From: Cladosporium sp. IMV 00045 | Lineage: Eukaryota > Ascomycota > Dothideomycetes > Cladosporiales > Cladosporiaceae | Length of the DNA: 24,217 nt | Reading direction: 5' to 3' | Assembly: GCA_001931905.2 (NCBI GenBank) | Contig: MSJI02000028.1 | Location: 1 to 24,217 of the forward strand | Part shown: positions 17,131 through 24,217 of the stretch, piece after piece | Layout: every line of letters begins with the position of its first letter | Numbering within the stretch: the first letter of the stretch is position 1 | Program-made: the position numbers and the translations under genes | The notes under the pieces: model-generated | What the model was told of the DNA's origin: nothing | Seen by the model: the letters and a program-made list of their open reading frames with translations, nothing else | The model's database searches: none

Positions 17131-19546
17131 ATGGCCGAGCGAGCGCGCGAATCGTCCGCCGAGGAGAGCGAGTGGGCGGGCATCGAGGAGAGTGCTTCGG
17201 GCGGTGATGACGACATGGATTTTGAGGTGCGTTTCTTTGGTTGGTGCTGCTGCGTTTTGGGGATGGGAATGGCAGGCATTGATGGAAAGAGAGATTGTGG
17301 CCAAAATCGATGCTATCTCGTGCCATGCTGACTTTTTGCTTTTCTAGCTTGCGAGTTCGACTCTAGACGAAGACAACGATGATGGCACGGAGCAAGGCGA
17401 GACGACGGTGTACTTTGATGCCGAGGAGGGGACTTTTGTCGATGAGGATGGGGAGGAGGTTAGGGTTGATGTTGAAGGCGAGGAAGAGGAGGAGCTTGAA
17501 GAGGATGATGGCGAGGATGACAGAGAGGAGCAGGCGCCCGCTGCTTTCGACGCTGCTGGGGCGCATACGATTACGAGTAGGTTTTGAGGATATTATTTTT
17601 GAAAGCCTTGGGAGTTGGACACTTGCTGATCAAACTGGTTCGACAGTCACACAGCAGCAGATCATGCAGCTTCTCAGCCAGGCCGGTCTGAGAGGCATTT
17701 TCACGCCTTCGGGCGGCGGAGGCGTCAGGACGAGGTCAAGTGGACGGAGGCAACATGTTGCTCTTGGAGAGGACGGGCAGGAAGAAGATGAGGACGACGA
17801 CAACGATCCCGAATTTGTGCCTTTCGGTCGATCGTTTCGCAGGGAGAGACGAGCGTACGCCGGCGACAGATACCCCAAGGTCCCGTCCGAGGAAGGCCAG
17901 AAGCTCATGGGAAGCGGGAAATTCGGTGCCTGCGATCGCTGCGACCACACAGCGTGTGGTCAGCCGTTTGAGCAGAGCACGCACAACAAACGTCGCCGTC
18001 TGGCTCGTCGCATGTTCGATCGCGAGCTCGGCGTTGGCAATCGTGGCCGGGCACGTGTGCTTGGGTCGCTTGCTTCGCAGGATCTCATCCCTAGTTCCAA
18101 GGCGGACATGATCATCAATCTGAACGATCGATGCTACTCGGGGCAGTTCAGCGAGGACGGCTCGTTCTTCTTCGCCTGCGGACAGGACTTCAAAGTCCGC
18201 ATGTACGACACTTCGAATCCGTATGATTGGCGTTATTACAAGACCGTGAACTACTACGGTGGGACATGGACCATCACCGACGCGACCTTGTCGCCGGACA
18301 ACAAATATCTGGCTTACAGCAGTATCAAGAGCGATGTATGTCTCGCGGCTACAGATCCCGCAGACACCTCGGAGCCGCGACATCTGGACTTCTCGAACAT
18401 GGGAGGTGGAAGTGGCGGCGGTGGCGGAAGAGGCTGGGGACGTGGACGCAATGGACATTTCGGCATCTGGTCGCTGCGATTCAGCGGCGATGGCGATGAG
18501 ATCGTGGCCGGCACGAGCGACTTTTGCGTTTACGTCTATGACTTGCAAGCTCAGCGCAGCATTCTGAGTATACCGGGCCACCAGGACGACGTCAACGCCG
18601 TTTGTTTTGGTGACAAAATGAGTCCTCATATCTTGTACTCTGGCTCGGATGATACGACCCTGAAGGTCTGGGACAGGCGAAGTTTGAGCTCCATGAGGCC
18701 CGCGGGCATGTTTTTGGGCCACACGGAGGGTTTGACTTATATCGACTCGAAAGGTGATGGGCGGTATGTTATCAGCAATGCGAAGGATCAGACATGTAAG
18801 CTTTGGGATCTGAGGAAGATGGTTTCGACGGATGTTGGTGAGAGGGTAAACCCACAGGTATGCATACCGCTGTTCTTGCCACTACTTTGTTCTCGCTGAC
18901 ACAATCAACCTCACAGGACTACACCACGAACTTCGACTACCGCTTCTCCCCTTACGACACTCTAGACCACACCCCTCACCCTCACGACTGCTCCCTCGTC
19001 ACCTTCCGCGGCCACCGCGTGCTCAAAACGCTCATCCGCTGCCACTTCTCCCCCCCAACATCGACAGACCAACGCTACATCTACTCCGGCTCACACGACG
19101 GACGCGTGCACATCTGGAACCTCGACGGCACCCCCCGCGCACAAATCGACGTGCAAGCCGCGACGATGAACTCCCGACCCGCGAGCGACGAGCGCTTCGC
19201 CGAACGCTATGACTACTACGGACGTACGGGCACGTGGAAGACGATCGTTCGCGACGCCAGCTGGCACCCTTCCGCGCCCGTCGTGGCGGCCACGAGCTGG
19301 AACGGCTGGGACCACGGGCTCGGCACTACGACTGTGCATAGCTGGAACGATGGCGTTGAGGGCCCGGACGAGGTCGGCGCTGACGATCGCGGCGTTGCGA
19401 AGGCGAGTAGTTTGGGCAGCACTCCTATGGGAGCGAGGGTTACGGCGCAGTTGCGGCATGATGATAGGTATTATGGTGAGGCGGAGGAGCCGAGGCGGAG
19501 GCGGAGGATGAGGGGGTTCGCTGCTGGGTGGGATGATGATGAGTAG
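17131..19546 (+). CDS. WDR23/DCAF11/LEC14B-type WD40 protein, four exons
   Basis: Exons are 17131-17226, 17348-17576, 17647-18857 and 18917-19546; introns are 121, 70 and 59 nt, all GT...AG. The spliced protein is 721 aa. Residues 1 to about 100 are acidic and disordered. About 110-250 is the family-specific lead-in (TQQQIMQLLSQAGLRGIF, LARRMFDREL). WD40 repeats run from about 250 to 650: DWRYYKTVNYYGGTWTITDA, GHQDDVNAVCF, TFRGHRVLKTLIRCHFSP and YSGSHDGRVHIWNLDG all match this family. Two consecutive repeats end in WDxR (W450-R453 and W495-R498), the DWD signature of DDB1-CUL4 substrate receptors. Its likely role is a CRL4 ubiquitin-ligase receptor; the substrate is unknown (animal WDR23 degrades SKN-1/Nrf2). 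Oddities are a CDRCDHTAC cluster (204-212) and a Gly/Arg-rich loop (361-379) between repeats. The ends of introns 2 and 3 were chosen to keep frame and family similarity; a nearby alternative donor for intron 3 (GTAAAC at 18846) is less likely. Confidence 0.92.
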
Positions 19547-20857
19547 TGGGAAGGTCTTTCTGACTTTTGAGTTTGTGAAAATTTGTAGATGATTTTCTTC
19601 TTTCTCTTTTCTATATGTTTATGGGCTGGCGTTCAGGCTGGCGGGAAATCTTGGACAGTTTCAAGAGGCTTCACGCTGCTTTCTTTTATGAGAGGGCGTT
19701 GGGATAGATGTCAATGATCACATTGTAGACACGGAAACAATTCATTCGCCATTCATATAAGTACTCCTTGATCGACCACCAATCAAGAATCCTCCGTAAC
19801 GACAGTTCACCCCGTCTCACAACCAAGAAACATACAAGCCAAAAACGTCCCCAGCAACCCAACCAATCCCATGCCCCAACTCCACTCCCTAAGCAATCTG
19901 TTTCTTGGGGCCATCCTCTAGCTGTAGCCGCGGATCTCGTCTGCGAAACGACTCTCAATCCAGACGTTGCGAGCCGTAGTGAGCCTTTCGCCTAGAGCGG
20001 AGTAGGATTCAATGGTTGTCACTCTGGTACCTCGCCCTTACATCAATCGCTTGGGTGATCCGCGGCAAGATGTTTGGGCCACGTTCGTGCATACCTAGTT
20101 GATACTCCTCAGTATTCTACATGATGCCACTCACATCACACCTGCGTCGCAGAGACAGAGTCAACGGCCCAAGCCAACCTGACGTGTCACTCATGCATGC
20201 AGCACATCCGGCGCCTGTTTCCTAGCGAGTCTATCAAGAACTGCAGTGATAATGAACAATCGCTTATTGCCGGGATGGAAGAGAGAGGCTTGGTGGTGAG
20301 GATGGCGGAAGTGAGCCGGGACATTCCTTAATAATACAGCCGACGAAATCCTTCGGAGCCATGTGGCTGTCGATCGCTGCCGCTAAAGCATGCGATGAGT
20401 GGATGACCCTTCGGCAACAACACGCCCGCCGCCTCGCACTACTGAATAACTTTCCTTCTTGTCGTGCGAACCGTTGGGTGACATTTGGCCTATGCTTGCC
20501 TTGACTGACGTGCATCCACATCTTGTCATCAATGGCCTGGGCCTCTTAGCTCTCAGCCCATTCTTGCTCCTCTGCCTCTGTGTCTCTACCTCTGCTCTCC
20601 CACGTCTTCCAGAGGTGGCCCGCTCAACCGCCCATGTATTATTGCCGATCTGTTTCTCGCTTACGCACCTCAGTGCCTCATCCTCAAGGCGTCGTTGATT
20701 ACCAGTAGAAGCATTGAAGCCTCGACATTTGCTGAGTCGCACCGACAAAACGACGGAGAGAGTCGCGCGCATGGATAAATACGCACAATCCCAGCTTGAG
20801 GACGACCGTGACAATCCAGCTGGACGGACGGTGGACTGGTGACATAAAGACGCACGC
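19547..20857. other. Intergenic region upstream of the regulator-like gene
   Basis: The WDR23-like 3' flank contains a GGCTGGCG direct repeat (19624-19631 and 19636-19643). The middle (19700-20450) shows no coding character on either strand. A CT-rich tract at about 20560-20690 looks like a promoter or leader. A 23-codon upstream ORF lies at 20771-20842. Confidence 0.5.
20771..20842 (+). other. Upstream ORF (23 codons) before the regulator-like gene
   Basis: ATG at 20771 opens a frame that starts MDKYAQSQLEDD and ends in TGA at 20840-20842, 15 nt before the first ATG of the downstream gene. I looked for a splice that would join it in frame to the main gene and found none. Confidence 0.4.
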
Positions 20858-22639
20858 ATGCGCCGGGACGTCGGAATCATGGCTCAAGAAGCTTGGACCG
20901 AAGAGAAGACCAACCTGGAAATGCTCGATACTACGGATGCGGCGGTCGCAGAGAAGAGTGCTGTCGCAAAGCTGGAACCTCTCAACGGAGCGCACACAAA
21001 AAGAAAGCGTAGCGAAGATGGCAAAGCGATGGAAAATGTCATGCGGACAGGATGTATACCATGCCTGATCTTAGGCATACCTTGCAATCCCAATAACCGA
21101 AGCTGCAAACTCGCAGCGTCGACTGAATGGGGCGCGAACGGCGAGGTTGGAGGCCTTCTCAACGGCACCGGAGAAGACATGATATCGCCTAAATCCAACA
21201 GTCTCAACACACTCACGCTCGATACCAAATGGCGAAGCAACTGGCGAGAAAGACATTCCCTCATTTTCTTTGCGACTTATAGTGCGCCGCAGTTGGCAGG
21301 TTTCTTCGAATCTGGTTTCTGGTCTAAATGCATCCAATATTCCTATACGGAGCCGGTCATCTTGCATGCCGTCTCTGCAATAGGCGCTCTACACGAATCG
21401 ATCCTTCAAGGCGCTTTTTTGGACGAGAGGAGAAAGGCTCAGGCTGTTGAATTTGCTTTGACCCAGTGTAACCGCTCCATTGGCTATTTGACTGGATCGA
21501 CACGGCAACACCCGACAATTGATGGTTCAAGAAAAAATGGCGGCTTGCCTGTTTCAAAATTGGCGCTGATTGCATGCGTGCTATTCACATGCTTCGAATC
21601 TATACAGGGACATTGTGACAGTGCCGTCAAGCATGCCCTTCAAGGCAAGGCCCTTATGGAAGCCCACTACAAGGAGTCAACACCCGAAGGACCCAGAACA
21701 AAGGAAGAGGACATTGAGCTAGTTCGCACTCTGGTAGAACGCCTGGAAGTACAAGCTACTGCTCTCGTAGGCAAGGACGCGCGCCCTGTCACCGACAAGA
21801 CAAGCACCGTCCCTCCTTTGCCAGCGATCGATCATATCTACAACCTCGACCATGCCCACACGACCTTACATAGCGCTATGAACAGCAATATGCGATATAC
21901 GCAGCGTGCACACCCCGACGCACCGGCTGATCATTACGCCATCATACACGCAAAGAAGGCCTTGCGATACGGCCCCTGGTATGCGCAATGGGAGGCTGCT
22001 TTCTCCACGTTCCTCGCGCAAAACCACAGCTCCCTCTCAAACATCGACCGCAAGCGCGCCATGGTGCTCAAAGCGAACCAGATCGTGGGAACGATGCTGG
22101 CCTCAGCCGACCTGCGCGCAGGACCCGCCGCATTTGACCGCTTCGAGGACGAGTTCCGCGCCATCGTCAGCCTCTCGCGTGAAGTTCTCGCTGAATTCTC
22201 CTGTCCACCCTTGCCAACTTTGACACCGGGAAGTGCAGGCTCGCCCTACTTTTCCTGCTCGCTCTGGGTCACCGATCCCCTCTGGATGGCCATTTCGCGC
22301 TGCCGCAACCCAACCATCCGCCAAGAAGCCTTTGCTCTTCTTCGTCAGAATCCGCGCCAGGAAGGAATCTGGCACTCAGGCCCGCGAAGCCCGAGTCCTC
22401 CTACCGGCCAAGTCGGAGTTAGCAGCACTGAATCCTCCTTGCAAGGGTCATCAAAATCGCCTTCGCAGAGCGTGTCGAGCGGTTCGTCGCCCAGTTCTAG
22501 TACTGGTGATGTGCCGTTGGGCGATGTTCCGAGTTCGGTGTCGCAGGCCGAGGAAGCGGGGAATATGAGAGCGAGGTCTGACTGGGTGGATTCGATAGCG
22601 AACTCGCAAGAGGTTGGGCCTTGTGATTCTGGTGAATGA
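20858..22639 (+). CDS. Fungal transcription-factor-like protein with an incomplete Zn2Cys6 cluster
   Basis: This is one exon of 593 aa from ATG 20858. The ATG at 20879 (MAQEAW, context AATCATGGC) has better context and would give 586 aa. A basic KRKR at about 48-51 may be a nuclear signal. Residues 63-83 read MRTGCIPC...C......C, with C66-x2-C69-x6-C76-x6-C83, the spacing of the first four cysteines of a zinc cluster. The fifth and sixth cysteines are absent (the fifth position is A86), and LILGIP replaces the usual basic loop. The rest (about 125-470) resembles the helical middle region of fungal zinc-cluster regulators (LIFFATYSAPQLAGFFESGFW, EPVILHAVSAIGALHES, LIACVLFTCFESIQG). The C-terminus is Ser/Pro-rich. 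It is probably a nuclear regulator or a relic of one. Whether it still binds DNA is doubtful. It ends 71 nt from the stop of the convergent neighbour. Confidence 0.82.
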   Translation: MRRDVGIMAQEAWTEEKTNLEMLDTTDAAVAEKSAVAKLEPLNGAHTKRKRSEDGKAMENVMRTGCIPCLILGIPCNPNNRSCKLAASTEWGANGEVGGLLNGTGEDMISPKSNSLNTLTLDTKWRSNWRERHSLIFFATYSAPQLAGFFESGFWSKCIQYSYTEPVILHAVSAIGALHESILQGAFLDERRKAQAVEFALTQCNRSIGYLTGSTRQHPTIDGSRKNGGLPVSKLALIACVLFTCFESIQGHCDSAVKHALQGKALMEAHYKESTPEGPRTKEEDIELVRTLVERLEVQATALVGKDARPVTDKTSTVPPLPAIDHIYNLDHAHTTLHSAMNSNMRYTQRAHPDAPADHYAIIHAKKALRYGPWYAQWEAAFSTFLAQNHSSLSNIDRKRAMVLKANQIVGTMLASADLRAGPAAFDRFEDEFRAIVSLSREVLAEFSCPPLPTLTPGSAGSPYFSCSLWVTDPLWMAISRCRNPTIRQEAFALLRQNPRQEGIWHSGPRSPSPPTGQVGVSSTESSLQGSSKSPSQSVSSGSSPSSSTGDVPLGDVPSSVSQAEEAGNMRARSDWVDSIANSQEVGPCDSGE

Positions 22640-22710
22640 GGCTGTTCCGGAAGAGAAGCTGCCGATTTTGATGCGGTGGTTTCCATGGAAAAATCATTTG
22701 TATTTGGATG

Positions 22711-23178
22711 TTATACATCCTCGACATGCTCTGGGCGAGTTTCACTGCTCCGAGACACATCTCGAGACCTCACTGAGGAGGCAGCCGTGTCAGATGAGCT
22801 GTCCAAACTGTCCGAGTCGTTTCTGTCACTTTGCAGAGTCGGTCTTCGAGAGTCGGCAGACGGCCTGGGTGACCGTTTCTTGTCCACTGATGCCTTTTCG
22901 CCGAGGAGTAGCGAAGACTTGGGCCCAAAGGTCTCCCTCACGACCACACTCGACGTGCGGCGAAGAAGTTCACCTCTAGGTCGCGTTGGGGACAAAAGCG
23001 GTTCGTGGATCGGGAGATATGGCTTCGAAGCTGCAGTGACTCGCATGAGCATCTGGCAACAAGGAATTCGGCTCAACGTACCGTTCTTCGCTGTCGTGAC
23101 AGCAACGTACAGCGCTATGGCCGCCAATATGGTGGCTGCCATGCCGAACACGATTTGGAGGAGGGCGTCGAGGTCCAT
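22711..23178 (-). CDS. Small membrane-anchored Ser/Arg-rich protein of unknown function
   Basis: This is one exon of 155 aa. The start ATG has good context (AAAGCAATGGAC), and a TATAAAT lies 74 nt upstream on the same strand. An N-terminal membrane span at about 6-28 (LLQIVFGMAATILAAIALYV) lacks an obvious cleavage site, so it is likely an anchor. The remainder is basic and then Ser/Asp-rich (SDSLDSSSDTAASS), probably cytosolic and disordered. Small fungal proteins starting with a short polar N-terminus and an IVFG-type membrane span are common in filamentous ascomycetes; no function is known to me. It converges with the regulator-like gene, leaving only 71 nt between stop codons, so the transcripts probably overlap at their 3' ends. 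Confidence 0.6.
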   Translation of the reverse strand: MDLDALLQIVFGMAATILAAIALYVAVTTAKNGTLSRIPCCQMLMRVTAASKPYLPIHEPLLSPTRPRGELLRRTSSVVVRETFGPKSSLLLGEKASVDKKRSPRPSADSRRPTLQSDRNDSDSLDSSSDTAASSVRSRDVSRSSETRPEHVEDV

Positions 23179-24217
23179 TGCTTTGGCTATCTTGGATGTG
23201 TGGATTCGGAGCCATTGTTCTTGGCAGTTGGCAGGAAGACGATGGCTATGGATTTATACACAATCTTCGACGACGCTGAAGGCGCAGGCAACAGCTTCAC
23301 CCCAACACTTTGTCCCAGGGCAATGGTAGACTGATAATCGGAAGCCCTTCTTGCGAGCTTTCATATGCCATCTACACCATTGCCGCTACGCCAGGGAGCA
23401 CACGATTGGGCAGGCTGGCGTGTGGCTTGAAAGACAATTGCACGTGTGCGGCGTTGTATCAACAAAGTGCGGTTACAAGAGCGTGGTGGAAATCGACGAA
23501 AGCGCCAAAGGGACATTTGGCGAAACTGCGGCTCCAGAGCCGGGGGCCGCTGTCATAATGTGCGACTTCGACAAGGCGATTCACAGGATGGGCTCTGCCG
23601 TGGACGCTGGTCACAGCATGGTCCGCCGGTATCTACACGCAAGTGTCTTTCCGAGACTTGAGGCAGGGTGCAACGCTGGGTCAACTCGACTGCCCGTTGC
23701 CTCCATATTCGGGGCTCCCGCAACAGTACCCGACTGCGCCTTGTCGCTATGCTTTGCATGAGCACAGCCACAAAAGTGTCTAGAAAGTGGCAAAACCGAA
23801 GCTTGGAAGCCTGTATCACGACATGGTGATTTTAAGTAATAATGCTAAGGTACTATGTTGTGCGAACACTTACAGCACCACACAAAGTGAGAGATTCATC
23901 CCAGGGGTGCGGTTGAGTATGATTGATCCACGTGAACCGAGTTGTCTGTGCATCCACCCTTGAATCCTCAAGGATCGTTTAAGCCCGTGATCACAAGCAA
24001 ATGCAGATAGCCGGGGATTTGCGTAACCAGTTTAGGCTTTTAGACTCCCTGTAGTGGTTCGAATATATCGTGCGGTGGTCTTGTGTCCCTTGTCCATAGG
24101 CCGTGCAACAGCGCCTCCCACCATCCTGACTAGTTGAAGGTCGGCGTTTGGGACAGAAATCGAACCTTGTGCGTCCCAAACTGCAGAACGCATCTTGTTT
24201 GCAACTGTGCAAAAAAA
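23179..24217. other. Right-end region, no supported gene
   Basis: This is the promoter region of the small membrane-protein gene, followed by sequence with no clear feature. The + strand frame 23351-23761 is open for 136 codons but begins at TTG, has its first ATG late, and matches no family I know. Small palindromes (CCTTGA-ATCC-TCAAGG at 23958-23973 and GTGATCAC at 23987-23994) are close to what chance gives. Confidence 0.5.
23252..23258 (-). promoter_or_regulatory. TATA box (TATAAAT) of the small membrane-protein gene
   Basis: On the - strand TATAAAT lies 73 nt before the ATG at 23178, a normal distance for a fungal core promoter. It supports reading that frame as a real gene. Confidence 0.4.

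Noticed and set aside
17736..18722. 328-codon frame antisense to the WDR23-like gene
   Set aside because: Overlaps conserved WD40 sequence on the opposite strand and has no family features.
21054..21116. A possible 63-nt intron (GTATAC...CAG) across the zinc-cluster region
   Set aside because: Removing it keeps the frame but deletes all four cysteines and does not create a better protein; the uninterrupted reading was kept.
23351..23761. 136-codon + strand frame at the right end
   Set aside because: Starts with TTG, first ATG is late, no known family, no clear splice partner; not strong enough to call.
24010..24090. Possible tRNA (GGTTCGAAT resembles a B box)
   Set aside because: The flanking bases do not form a T-arm, acceptor stem or anticodon arm.

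Overview
The window looks like nuclear DNA of a filamentous ascomycete. The evidence is: short spliceosomal introns (55 to 137 nt) with GTRNGT-like donors and CAG/TAG acceptors, GC-rich coding sequence with C-ending codons, pyrimidine-rich leaders before start codons, and gene content typical of Pezizomycotina (fungal-type alpha-COP, a spherulin/germin-like cupin, a fungal WW-like protein, a Pro/Ser-rich EGF membrane protein, a zinc-cluster-type regulator). A dothideomycete is my best guess, but the sequence does not prove it. I see no rRNA, tRNA, CRISPR array, transposase or clear transposon remnant.

Layout from left to right. (1) The 3' end of a truncated + strand gene with an NFKBIL1/J-like C-terminus. 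(2) Convergent to it, the complete coatomer alpha subunit gene on the - strand (three exons, 1213 aa). (3) A 1.2 kb divergent promoter with two CACGTG boxes, then a + strand gene for an acidic, probably nuclear, phospho-regulated protein of unknown function. (4) A secreted single-domain cupin with a good TATA box and ATG-free leader; a 17-bp RNA-type hairpin lies downstream of it. (5) Convergent to the cupin, a two-exon - strand gene for a WW-like, glycine-zipper protein. (6) A 2.6 kb gene-poor stretch, then a 943-aa single-pass membrane protein with an EGF-like domain. (7) A four-exon WDR23/DCAF11/LEC14B-type WD40 gene. (8) A transcription-factor-like gene whose zinc cluster is incomplete. 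(9) Tail to tail with it, a small - strand gene for a membrane-anchored Ser-rich protein. The last 1 kb has no gene I can support.

These genes do not form an evident pathway or cluster. The window reads as ordinary housekeeping and accessory genes in mixed orientation. The points most worth a second look are the strand-specific hairpin after the cupin gene, the degenerate zinc cluster, CDK sites plus an exact DSG degron in the unknown nuclear protein, upstream ORFs before three genes (one overlapping its main start codon), and a C-to-G composition switch toward the 3' ends of several coding regions and exons.
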